DNA of 38,626 nucleotides from Zancudomyces culisetae. Lineage: Eukaryota; Kickxellomycota; Harpellomycetes; Harpellales; Legeriomycetaceae. Positions within the stretch are counted from its first letter, which is position 1. The number at the start of each line of letters is the position of its first letter. The notes below the pieces were generated by a model that made no database searches, was not told where the DNA came from, and was given only the letters and a program-made list of their open reading frames with translations. Positions 20,464 to 30,358 of the stretch are shown one piece after another. Position numbers and translations under genes: made by a program. The DNA lies in the NCBI GenBank assembly GCA_001969505.1, contig LSSK01000931.1:1-38626 (forward strand), in the 5' to 3' direction.

Positions 20464-21148
20464 CCACATTTGTTTAATTTATTTTAAAGGCTTGATATTA
20501 ACCTTTCTGTTCAACTAAACTTTTTGTATTTTTTATTGGAAATGTGATTTTTGACTCTCTTTTTTTTTCGACTCTGGGCCCTGTATTTAACTTACCTACT
20601 TTTTTTTTTGTTACTATATCACCAGTATATGCCTTCCTTGATTTAGTATAAAAAAAAGAATCTCTGCCAGTTTGTAAACTAATATAGGGATTTGTAAACT
20701 CAGGGGGCGGAGGGTGGGGTATCTAGTAGTATTTGGCTTGGGTTTGTACATTTTGTGACCGAGATTGCCATTAAAATAGATCGCCTGTGTTGATACTTGA
20801 TCGTACACCAACAAGAAGCTGCACAAGTTTTTCTTTGTCCACCACCTTTTTTGGTACTATTGAATAAACAAATATCACAAAGACAAAGATTTTGTAGGCT
20901 GTTTATGGGTTTTATAACCATGCAACAAACAAGGAACATTTAGGGATAAGAAAAAGAGATAAGCTAGTTGAAATGGTCCAATTCTAGTTCTATATTTGGT
21001 CATTTTTGAAAGGAGGGAAGGGGGAGGAGGTGGAGATGCAAGACAAAATTAAATTATGCCAAATTCTGGGTTAAACAGCTAAAAGTGGAAACAGTATCCA
21101 GAAACAACAAGAAAAGAGCATAAATACTATAGCTAAAGATGAAGGGGC
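20464..21148. other. Intergenic 685 bp between convergent genes
   Basis: The 3' regions of the PKA regulatory subunit (+) and Cdt1 (-). Several T8-T9 runs (20561-20569, 20600-20610) and a short G-rich stretch (20703-20717) are present. No coding frame or RNA gene was recognised. Confidence 0.5.
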
Positions 21149-23557
21149 TTAATTAACATATGACAAAACTTTATCCTTTACATTTTTTACGCTAATCGTA
21201 CGGGTGATCCTAAAGACGCTTCTCGAAGTTATACTAGAACTAAGCGCACCCGAAGCACCAACCGAGTCTAGAGAACACCATTCAGGTGCTATTTTTGTCA
21301 GCATTACCAAGAGCTGCTGGAGTTCAGAGCTCGACAGCATATGACTACGCAGGCTTTCAGAAAGCCGGTTGCAAACAAAGGACAGGGCCAAGACATTCTT
21401 GCCCTCCGCACCAAACAAGAACGAAAGACTATCAGCAACAGTCATAAGCCGCGAACGGGTAAGATCGCTAAGTAAAAGTCTTTCTTGGCCTGTTGCTATT
21501 GGGGTTTCGTTTCCAGCTGTTTCGCCATATTTCGCTATAAACTTGTCCTTTTCGGCTTGTTTTTGCTTATTACGAATTCTCTCTAGGAGAAGGGATGCCT
21601 TTGACACAGGCTTCTCCTTGGTACCCATAGCCTTAATCATGGGGTCATTTGGGTCATTCGCAATAGCTTTCTCATCGTCTTTTTGTTTCTCCTTTCCTTC
21701 TTTTGCCACAAGCATACCCTGGGGAGTCGTTGTACACTCTGAGGGCTGCTTGCTAGTGCTGGTGCTAGTGCTAGTACTCGCGATTGATTTTTGGGTCGCA
21801 GCAAGCACCTGTCTAGCTTTTTCTAGTCTGGTTGAGTCGGCTTTTCTGGAGTCCCGGGCGTTTGTTAGCTGTGTGATAATTTTGGAAGGGTAAATATCTG
21901 GGACATCAAGGTTTGGATTAAATGCCGAGTGAAATTTACCAAAACCACTCGCAGTTACATTATTACTAGCAGCACAGCCCTCTTGCATTTTGGCTGATCC
22001 TTGAAGTTGTGCTGAACCAAGACTTACAAAATTGCTGGATTGCAGCCATCTCTCATAGGCATTTTCAACATAACACAGCAAGTGCTTGCGGAAATTATTT
22101 CTTCTAATCTCATTGCTGTATACAACAAACGAGATTCCCTTTTGTAAACTGCCCGTAAGTTTATCACTCGAGTTGTTTGCATCATTAAAGGAAATCACAA
22201 AAGAATTCACCATTACGCCCTCATACATCACCGTTACACTCTCAAATGTGTATGCATCGGGGTACAGCGTTTTTATCTGACCCAACCTTTCAAGCGAGAA
22301 CTCATACCCTGCTGCATTTTCTACGGCCTTTTTAATCCTGTGGTACACACATTTACCGCCTTGTCCAATAACAAACATCATGGTGTGTTCAAGTGCTTGA
22401 AATACTTTTTCTAGCACCAACATCCTTTCGGGAACAAATTTATCAGCTTTGTTCCATTGTCCAACTTGTGCAAATGTATTTTTTACTGATCCCAAGCTTT
22501 CGCTTATCAGTGTCTTTGGTGCAGAAAAGCTCGATTCGGTTTTTATATTCTGTGCTAGCCCAGTATCCGAGAGCGTGGTAAGTCCAAGATGAGCGTCTCT
22601 TCCAAATTCTCTTTGTTCTCGCAATTCTAAATTTTCTTGTCGTTTCTCCGCCAGTTCAGCAGCACTCAGCGTCTTCTCAACTTTGTGGTCTCTCGCGTTC
22701 GCTTTTGCAAGCTTTTCTAGCAGCGCCTTTGTTCTTATCAGCCTGGATGGGTCTTTGCTGCTTAGCTTGATTTTGCTGCTACTGTTCAAAGTAGCTTCTT
22801 CAGAAATGTCGCTTTTGACACCTTCAATACCCTCTTTAACCACTTCCTGGTATACACCTGCTTTTTTCTCCACATCTTTCCTTTTTGGAGAATTGGATAG
22901 TTTACTTAACATCTGTACTAGTCTTGGAGAAGCTTTAATAATTTTTTCCGACATCTGTTCGGCTTCAGCCACTAGTGTAGAATCATCACCGTGCGAATGC
23001 TTTGCGTTTGGACTGAAATCCGAACTACTTGTTGATGAGACAATTGAACCTTTTGTTGGTGTATCTATTCGCATTTTTTCAATACTCTCTTTCTTTTCAT
23101 CTTTGCTGACAACTGAATTTACGCCTTTTCTTGGGGTTGACTATTTGAATATGATTGAAATTCATGATAAGAATACAAAAGAAAAAAGACAATCATCAAC
23201 GTATTGGTAGCATAATTCATCTATTATTCTAGTGTGCTTCTCTTAAAAAAAAAGTTCAGATTGTTGATTGAAAAGTCAAAACAACCTTTATCAAACCCAG
23301 TTACTTACCGTGGTCTTGAATCGCTTTACAAATTGGTTTTGCAGGCTGTCCTCGGGACACACAAGCTCCGTTGTTCTCTTTCTAACCTCTTCAACTTTTT
23401 TTTGAGCACTTCGAGTTATCCTTCTCTCCATTTCCTGTACAACAGGATGTTGTTCGACGCTTTTTTTATCAATGTTACTGTTGGTATGGCCATCTTTGGA
23501 TACCTTCATATATGCTTTCAGGGACAACGCACCTGTACTTCTGAGTCGTCTTTCCAT
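21149..23557 (-). CDS. CDT1: DNA replication licensing factor Cdt1 (one intron, 23141-23308)
   Basis: Two exons: 23557-23309 (83 codons) and 23140-21149 (663 residues), giving 746 residues. The donor is ACG|GTAAGT and the acceptor AATAG|TCA, phase 0, intron 168 bp; the join reads FKTT-STPRKG and stays open into MRIDTPTKG. About residues 323-465 form the Cdt1 geminin-binding-like winged helix: MLVLEKVFQALEHTMMFV, then GGKCVYHRIKKAVE, then LGQIKTLYPDAY, the family's most conserved 'QIK..YP.AY' signature. About 640-735 is the C-terminal winged helix that loads MCM2-7 (LTRSRLMTVADSLSFLF onwards). The middle is Ser/Thr-rich. Cdt1 brings the MCM helicase to ORC/Cdc6 at origins in G1. No N-terminal PIP-box degron is visible in exon 1. 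The next ATG (residue 106) would remove exon 1. Confidence 0.88.
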
Positions 23558-24240
23558 TATGTTTTTCTTTTGATGGGGGGGGGGAGTTACCTGAATCTTT
23601 ACAGCTTAAATGTGTTTAATTTATACCTTAATTTACTTGCACAAAACAGTGTTATTTCTCGAACACTAATATAAATTAAATTTTGAATAGAAACGATGAT
23701 ATATCGTCAAAACACGCAGGGTCTAAGGCGACAGGTTGAATAAAGTTAAAAGAAAAATATTTATACACTAGTAGTAGAAGGTCGTGTTTCTTTGTGATAA
23801 CCAAAACGTTCACTACTATTATTTTGTAATAGTTTTTCTCTTGATGTTTTTGTATACTACATTGCTCGTTTTATTTGTTGTTATTTATTTTCATTATTTG
23901 ATTTTACTGTAAAGTAAAATAAAAAGTGGTTAATTATCTGAAAATTGCATTTTTGCTTCCATACCTATTGGGTAGAGTTGTTTTTTATTTGAAATTGTTT
24001 GCAGAATCAAGCTCCATTTTGTTATTGTTTTCCGCTTTTAAATTCGCAAATAATGGGATTTGGTGTCAAATTTACCATTTGTCGTGAAAATTTTTTATTT
24101 ACATTAAATATCATAAATGAACACAATACATACAATTTTTTCTTTTACTTTTTCACAAGCTTACCTGAATATAAAAAAGCAAAAAAGCAAAAAAGCAAAA
24201 AAAAAAAACATTTACGCGAAAAAACAACACAAAAGTCCTG
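23558..24240. other. Intergenic: Cdt1 leader and AT-rich DNA
   Basis: Starts with the Cdt1 5' leader, which on the plus strand holds an uninterrupted G10 run at 23575-23584. A TTCAG|GTAACT on the minus strand just upstream of the run could be an unused or 5'-UTR donor site. The rest is AT-rich with an A-rich tract (AAAAAGCAAAAAAGC-like repeats) at 24172-24208. No gene recognised. Confidence 0.4.
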
Positions 24241-24850
24241 ATTGGAATCACATGAAAACGTTCAAAAGTGGATCCAAAAGAGCTAGAGCAAGCCAGAGTG
24301 ATATTCGTACATCCAACAAAGGGGGTGCCGATCAACTGATGGATGATTGTTTGCATATACGGGCAGACCATAACGAGGGGATGTGTTTAGCTATTGCAGA
24401 GATGGCCTTGTCACATAGCTATCACTTTTCTGATATAGCTGCACGCCTACCGATAACATTGTGCTAGATAAGCAAAAGCTCTGGATGACATATGCCCACT
24501 GACCAACAAAGGAATGATTGTTTAACATCTAGGGTTGTCATACATAGCTTCTGAAACAAACATAACTCTTGTATGAATAAATGTTTGTAGCTAGACAAGG
24601 ACTGGCATAGAGAGCTGCAAAACTATGCCAATAATCTCTTTTCTAATAGCAGTATTCTCTGTGCTACCAGTTTTTCCTGCTTTGAGCAGTTTATTCTTGG
24701 GGCTGACGTATTGTAGCGGTTAGCTTTAGCCCGAGAACTGAGCCTTTCTTCTCCTCTTTACCCACAAGACTCCATCTACTATCCATATATTTTGAGTGTG
24801 TGGAGAGTCACCCAGAGTTTAGTGGCACTACTTGGTTCCTTTTTATTTTT
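24241..24850. other. GC-richer, hairpin-rich segment of unknown nature
   Basis: Clearly different in composition from the AT-rich DNA on both sides. It carries several hairpins: AGCTAT..CA/TGATATAGCT at 24417-24440, a perfect TGGCATAG/CTATGCCA 8-bp stem with 12-nt loop at 24603-24630, CTGCT/AGCAG at 24678-24690 and GGGCTGA/TTAGCCC at about 24700-24733. The open frame that runs in from upstream (to 24467, ending ARLPITLC) matches no family I know. It could be a structured non-coding RNA gene, a solo LTR or other mobile-element remnant. I did not find conserved RNase P, MRP, SRP, U1-U6 or U3 signatures, nor a tRNA. Confidence 0.35.
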
Positions 24851-25330
24851 TTATATCACTTTGCCTCCCTCTTCTCCCCCTTCCTCTCCGCTGACTTCTT
24901 AACCCTCCAAAAAAAAACCACTTGAAAAAAAAAGAGATTCGTTTGGGCAGGTATTGGTGCTTTACTTGGGCAATTTTGTTCAACTTGAAAAAAATTAATA
25001 AAAAAAAAGAAATCAGGAAATGTGGTAGAACGATTAAAAGTTGCACTTTGAAGCTCTTGCATGAAAAATAAATGACTTTAAAATAAAGAGTAGAACTTTA
25101 ATATTTAGCACAGCCCCTCAATCGACTCTTACATTCAGTAGTTTAACTGCAGAATCTAGATTCTATACAACATTCTTTTTCCATTGAAGTTTAAGTTGTT
25201 AAGGAAAAATAATGACTACGAGGAGGATCTGAAATCGATTTTGGATTCTTGAACTGTTTTTCTTTTGTAATTTATATTATTAATCTCGAAAGCGATAAAG
25301 TGTGTAAATATAAAGAGAAGGAATCGAAAC
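24851..25330. other. Set1 upstream region
   Basis: AT-rich leader of Set1 with A-runs at 24909-24916, 24924-24933 and 25000-25008. No coding frame with family support. No clear TATA box could be chosen among many AT-rich matches. Confidence 0.4.
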
Positions 25331-28300
25331 ATGAAAACCGAGCCTGTGGAAGAGGAAGGTAAAAGCAAAAGGAGGGAGGAATTTGATGGTTACAACCGAA
25401 GCTCTGGGTCTTTTAAGAGCAAATTTGACGGCCATTCCTCTAACCATGCTAAGGGTACTTATTATAATAAATACGAACCTCAAAATCAGCCCCAACAAGA
25501 ACATTATGGAAGAAATGGCGCAAAGAGCTATAATGAAGAATATAGCGATAGAAAATCCCGTTTTGAGGGGAGGTACAGGGACAAGGATGAGAAAAGGTAT
25601 GACAATTATGGAGGCCCGGGAAAGCATCATAATTATAGGGGAAATGAAAGTACAAATGAACGAGAAAGAAGAAGAATAGGATATGACGAAAAATACGACA
25701 GGAACACCGGAGGAAGAAGTGTCTACAAGAGAGAAAACAGTGCAGGTGAAAACTATAGTTACAAAAGGGCAAAATATTTTGATTCGAGTGAAAGGCACAA
25801 AGGTACACATTTAAATGAGGGCTATAAAACGCAGTATGCGGAGAATGATAGGACAAGATATAATGGTTACGAGAGGCGACGGAAGAGTAGAAGTAGAAGT
25901 AGAAGTAGGAGTAGAGGTAAGAATAGAAGTAGGAGTGGGAGTAGAGGTAGAAGTAGAGACTCCAGTAAAAATTCCAGAGGGTTTAGAGATATTAACACTA
26001 ATGAAGAAGTTGGCAACAAGGGGGAAGAGAAAAGTGAAGGGAACGAATTACATGAAAATCCTGCGAAGGTGGATACGGAGGACAACGGGCCAGATGAAAA
26101 GCTAGCCTTTGATAAGAAAATATGCGTTCCCAACGATCCACGGCTTATAGAGGAATACAGAAAAAGGAGAGCCATTTTAGAAGAAAAAAAACTAGATAAA
26201 ATAAAACTAGCCTTGTATAAACACGATAGACACACGGTACATGTGAGTAAAAGTGAAATTTTGGTGCTTTACAAAATGACACCACTTGTTACGCTAGAGC
26301 AGATAAAGGTGTTTTTTACGCAGTTTGGTACTTTAGGAAGGATAGAACTAAAAACAGACCCATTTACGGGTATGGGTTTGGGAATTGCTATGGTGGAGTA
26401 CACACATGTAAAAGACGGCGTCCACCCCAGAAAAGCCATATCAAAGGCTATCGAGGGTATCAAGGAAACAGATAGCTTGTCTGCTGACATTAAACAAGCG
26501 CACATTTTGTATGTGCGTAACATTATTGGAGGTGAGAGTAATGTACATATTGAAGAGAAATACGGACAATTAGTAGAAGCAGAAATAAAAATATTAAACG
26601 AGACTTCCGCAATAAGAGATGAAAGAACAAAAGAAACGGAAAGGAGAGATGGGGGGAGATATAGTAGGAGAGATGTGGAGGAAAACAAAGAAGAACATCT
26701 GATGAAGTATGAGTATTCTCGAATATATCAATCAGTAAAAGAGAGATTAATTTCAGAATTGGCAAGCAGTTTAATTAGTGATCTAAAGCGTCGGTATCTT
26801 TCCAAGCTTGTTGGGCTAGAGCTCAAGGCAATTAACGAAAGAAGTGGTAAAACTAAAGCCGAAGGCATGATGAATAGCAATATATCAGTTTCAAAAGTAA
26901 AGGGGCTTGAGATATCAGATATCGGCACTGAAAATAGAATCAAAGATGTCCTTGCAAGTTTACCCAGCTTTAGGAAGCCCTCATTAACAAAAGAAAGCCG
27001 CGAACCCAAGACTGAAGGCAATTTTGCAAAGAAAAAACTTTCCAGACGCGAGAAGGCTCATCGTAGCTGGGCGGAGGCCAAGGACAAAGGGGATAATACA
27101 GAAGAAACTCACGAAGAACTAACTATAACTGAGGCTGTAGAAGACGATACTGTAAAACAGAGTGATGAATCCGTTGTAGATGGTGGCAAAGTGGAGGTAA
27201 AGGTTGAAATCAGCACGCAGAACGAGACTGTTACTACCAACTTTGAATCGGATGCCAGCTCTGTCGAAATTAAGCCAAAGCCAGTTCTTAAAAAAGGTAC
27301 AACCAAAAGGCCTGGAAAGAAGCAAGGGAAAGCTGTTCAAAATGGGCTGGTTGAAACCATTTCTAACGAAATTATAGCTTCTGGAAATACACAGGCCGTA
27401 AATGAAATTGATGAGGATCAGTATTTGAGCACTCCGGAAGAAACAGAGTCAGATTCAATCCTGGACTCAGATTATTCGGACTATGGCAAAACCACTGGCA
27501 GAAAAAGCTCAAAGTCCACGAGAAATAAAACGAAGGAGAAGACCAAACACGCTCCAACTCTGGCTATAGATGCCCAAATAGCCGTTGATGGCAGCAAAGG
27601 TGGTAGTGATAAGGGCAAGGATGATGATAAAGATATCAATGGGGAGGATATCAAGGTTGATATCAACGATGATACTGAAAATGATGTCTACAACCCGAAA
27701 AACTCTACGGGATCTGCACGGACGGAAGGTTATTACAAACCCCCGATTGAAGAAAAGAAAAACTATGTGCTTCCTCTGCTACCACTGTTTCACTGGACTG
27801 CGAGTTTCTACATATCTAAGATTCGGGAGAACAACTTTTCGGACGCCAACACCAACAACTCCATCTCAAACGCCCTATCGAGCGATCGAAAGAATGCGTT
27901 CGGTGAAAATAATGAGTATAGGAGGCACAATATCGCACCCGTTGCAACAAGTGGCTCCAGTTCTAGTCGATCAAACAGGGCTGCGAGTAGGAAGCTCAGA
28001 GCCCAACTTACTCAAACTCTGGGTCATAACAGGCGGCTGCTTGATGATAAAGATGGCTATGATTCTGGCAATAATGGTCATAGCGAGTCCTCGATCAGAC
28101 TCAATTCGCTAGTAAATAGAAAGAAATCCGTCTATTTTGCCAAATCATCAATTCACAGTTATGGATTGTTTACAAAAGAGCACATTTACGCAAACGAATT
28201 TGTAATCGAGTATGTTGGTGAGCTTATTCGTTCACGGCTTTCAGATTCCCGCGAGCTGTGCTACGCAAAATTAAGCGGTACTAACGATTGCTGCTATCTC

Positions 28301-28555
28301 TTTCGGGTTGATAACGACCTCGTTGTCGATGCCACAATGATGGGAAACAACGCAAGGTTTATCAACCATTCTTGTAATCCGAACTGTACTGCCAAAGTTA
28401 TTCAGGCCGATGGAACCAAGCGCATTGTGATTTATGCAAAATCCGATATTGCTGCAGGCGAGGAAATCACTTATGATTACAAGTTTAATAGAGATGAATC
28501 AGACAGAATTCGGTGTCTCTGCGGATCTGTGAACTGTCGTGGATATTTGAATTAG
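25331..28555 (+). CDS. SET1: Histone H3-K4 methyltransferase Set1 (COMPASS catalytic subunit)
   Basis: 1074 residues in one frame. The N-terminal third is Arg/Ser/Gly/Tyr-rich with an RS tract at about 184-212. PNDPRLIEEYRKRRA at about 266 precedes an RNA-recognition fold at about 302-358 (EILVLYKM...FGTLGRIEL...GMGLGIAMVEY). After an acidic middle comes the N-SET signature TGSARTEGYYKPP (about 793) and, before the catalytic part, SNRAASRKLRA. The SET domain spans about 930-1055: SIHSYGLF, the cofactor/catalytic motif NHSCNPNC at 1012-1019 and EEITYDYKF. The post-SET cysteines CLCGSVNCRGYLN close the chain. All catalytic residues look intact. Set1 mono-, di- and trimethylates H3 Lys4 at active genes within COMPASS. 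Length is close to yeast Set1 (1080). The start is the first ATG after upstream stops. Confidence 0.96.
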   Translation: MKTEPVEEEGKSKRREEFDGYNRSSGSFKSKFDGHSSNHAKGTYYNKYEPQNQPQQEHYGRNGAKSYNEEYSDRKSRFEGRYRDKDEKRYDNYGGPGKHHNYRGNESTNERERRRIGYDEKYDRNTGGRSVYKRENSAGENYSYKRAKYFDSSERHKGTHLNEGYKTQYAENDRTRYNGYERRRKSRSRSRSRSRGKNRSRSGSRGRSRDSSKNSRGFRDINTNEEVGNKGEEKSEGNELHENPAKVDTEDNGPDEKLAFDKKICVPNDPRLIEEYRKRRAILEEKKLDKIKLALYKHDRHTVHVSKSEILVLYKMTPLVTLEQIKVFFTQFGTLGRIELKTDPFTGMGLGIAMVEYTHVKDGVHPRKAISKAIEGIKETDSLSADIKQAHILYVRNIIGGESNVHIEEKYGQLVEAEIKILNETSAIRDERTKETERRDGGRYSRRDVEENKEEHLMKYEYSRIYQSVKERLISELASSLISDLKRRYLSKLVGLELKAINERSGKTKAEGMMNSNISVSKVKGLEISDIGTENRIKDVLASLPSFRKPSLTKESREPKTEGNFAKKKLSRREKAHRSWAEAKDKGDNTEETHEELTITEAVEDDTVKQSDESVVDGGKVEVKVEISTQNETVTTNFESDASSVEIKPKPVLKKGTTKRPGKKQGKAVQNGLVETISNEIIASGNTQAVNEIDEDQYLSTPEETESDSILDSDYSDYGKTTGRKSSKSTRNKTKEKTKHAPTLAIDAQIAVDGSKGGSDKGKDDDKDINGEDIKVDINDDTENDVYNPKNSTGSARTEGYYKPPIEEKKNYVLPLLPLFHWTASFYISKIRENNFSDANTNNSISNALSSDRKNAFGENNEYRRHNIAPVATSGSSSSRSNRAASRKLRAQLTQTLGHNRRLLDDKDGYDSGNNGHSESSIRLNSLVNRKKSVYFAKSSIHSYGLFTKEHIYANEFVIEYVGELIRSRLSDSRELCYAKLSGTNDCCYLFRVDNDLVVDATMMGNNARFINHSCNPNCTAKVIQADGTKRIVIYAKSDIAAGEEITYDYKFNRDESDRIRCLCGSVNCRGYLN

Positions 28556-29457
28556 CGCGGGAATGGAATGCCTGGTTTCCCATTAGTTTTTCCATGGTAC
28601 ATGGCTTTTATTGTAGAGAGTAAAAATAAATATAGAACTATTTATTATGTATTTTGACCAATATTACGTATATATTACGTGGATATTCAGATTAAAAGAG
28701 GCAAATTCGAATATCCATTTATTTTGTTGCTTAGCCATGTTTCTTTTTTGCCTTTTTGGCATGGTTAGAAATAGTATACAAATGAAAAATGGTGTCTTTG
28801 TAAAAATTACTTTCAATTATTTGATATCTGTTTGATATGGCATACAAGAAACATAAAAGAACGGGTGTGAATAAAAACCGAGTGTAAATAAGATACTCTC
28901 TAGTGGTATACATGGAAACATTCTGTCTAGATTCGCACCAAGAACATATTTTTATTTTCTAACTACCTAGAGCTGTAATAGATATTCTATTAGTTCGAGT
29001 ATCATTCTCATCTATTCAATTGGAAATACCTAGATACAAAATACTTTAAAAAAAAAAAACTGAGTTGATTGAGCTGTTGATAGCTTGGTTCACATACTCA
29101 TTTTTCCTTAAATTTTTTTGATATATAACTATCCTTGATTGTACAATTGCTGTGCACAAAACATAATCACAAACGGAAAAAAAAGCAAGTGGGCAGAGAT
29201 CTTTTGCACAGAAACGCATACCGAACTGATTACACACCAAATCAAAATCACCTACCTACACACAAACTCACACAGTTATTCCCTTTCGCTTTTTTTTCGT
29301 TTGTTTGTTTTTTTTTGTGGGGAGGAGAGGAGAAGAGGGGGGGGAGGGAGGGGGGTAAAACATAAAATTATACCACAGACAACAGTATTAAAGAAATATA
29401 TAGAATCCAAAACAAACGCGGTCTTTTATTGGAATGTTTAAACACCACAACATAAAT
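28556..29457. other. Intergenic 0.9 kb downstream of Set1
   Basis: The 3' regions of Set1 (+) and the small spliced membrane gene (-). It is AT-rich, with a strong purine/G-run at 29317-29355. The open frames here are driven by A/T runs and have no family; none is called. Confidence 0.5.
29317..29355 (+). repeat. G-run tract, G-quadruplex candidate
   Basis: On the plus strand a purine-only stretch holds G-runs of 4, 2, 2, 8, 3 and 6. The final part (GGGGGGGG-A-GGG-A-GGGGGG, 29337-29355) meets the usual four-run rule for an intramolecular quadruplex with very short loops. A T-rich stretch precedes it, so it is strongly strand-asymmetric. It lies about 100 bp past the stop codon of the small minus-strand membrane gene, hence as C-runs in that transcript's 3' region. 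Confidence 0.55.
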
Positions 29458-29871
29458 TCATAAATCCAAGTTAGCTTTTTCCATTCTTTCGCCATCAAGC
29501 CAAAGATATAGTGCTGGGATGTACCTAGATATGCTGGCCACTAATCCATAAATTCCGGGTAGAAGGGCAAAAAAAAAAGCAGGCAGTAAAATGAACTGAT
29601 GGGTTTATCAACCCCATCGCTACGTGTTTTAAAAACTCGACTAGTTCATGCCAATTGCTTAGCAAAGCAGTGACAATATACGAGACTGGTAATATTACTT
29701 TTTTTTTCCTTGCCACCTTGCCACCTCGTTACCACGTTCCTTACTAATTTTTTACTTTCCCTTTCATTTTTCGAAATATTCCCTCACAATATTTACTTTA
29801 AAGTGTAGTAAGGAAATAGTTGATAAAACCAAAACAAAATATATTGCACTATATTGAAGTAAATGAAACAT
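29458..29871 (-). CDS. Small two-exon membrane protein (intron 29596-29796)
   Basis: Not visible as one ORF. Exon 2 (29595-29458) is phase 0 after CATCAG and reads FILLPAFFFALLPGIYGLV, continuing through ...YIPALYLWLDGERMEK to a stop; 45 residues. It is clearly protein-like, with a Leu/Phe/Pro membrane helix and a charged tail. Exon 1 (29871-29797) begins MFHLLQYSAIYFVLVLSTIS and ends HFK|GTAAAT, also phase 0. Joined length is 70 residues with two membrane helices. The intron of 201 bp is longer than the two in Arp1 but similar to that of Cdt1. Exon 2 is more certain than exon 1; another upstream exon could be used. The LLPGIY motif recalls LPG-F-Y in TMEM230/DUF872 proteins, but the remainder does not match, so no family is assigned. 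Confidence 0.5.
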
Positions 29872-30358
29872 TGCTCTAGTGGAAAGCGAACCTTTAAAAG
29901 TTTGTATTAATTAATTATTAGTAAAAGACATCAAGATTTTATTTCATTTATCATCACCAATGTGATGTGTGAAAAATATATTTCCTATTTAATTGTTTCG
30001 AAGGAATACTAACACTTTTCTATAGTAAATGAATATTTTTACACTTTGAATGTAAAAATGGCAAAAGTGCTGATTACCAATGGTATATTAATCCGATTCG
30101 CAATAATATTTAACGATATAGATACAAAACATAAAAAAGGGGTATATATAGAAACTGAACTAATCAAACACAGCGCTTTTGTTAAGACGTTTTGTATATG
30201 ACCCAAAAATACAAATATATATATATGTTCTTACTAAATATATCCAATAAAGTATATATACCACCCATCTCCGTTCATAATAAACGCACAGGTAGATATA
30301 ATTATAGTAATTTGTTATAATCGTAGATAATTAATGTTTTGGGTCAATACTTTAAAGA
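29872..30358. other. Divergent promoter region between the small membrane gene and the GT15 gene
   Basis: AT-rich, no coding frame. It contains TATATATA at 30143-30150 directly after AAGGGG, and another TATATATATA run near 30217, both upstream of the mannosyltransferase gene. Confidence 0.5.
30143..30150 (+). promoter_or_regulatory. TATA box candidate for the GT15 mannosyltransferase
   Basis: TATATATA follows AAAAGGGG and lies about 210 bp before the ATG. A second TATATATATA lies closer (about 30217). The coupling of an AGGGG pentamer to TATA also occurs at 37572-37582. Motif evidence only. Confidence 0.35.

Noticed and set aside
29139-29441. Plus-strand frame with GEERRRGGGGRG
   Set aside because: Created by the G-run tract; no family and antisense to the small spliced gene's 3' end.
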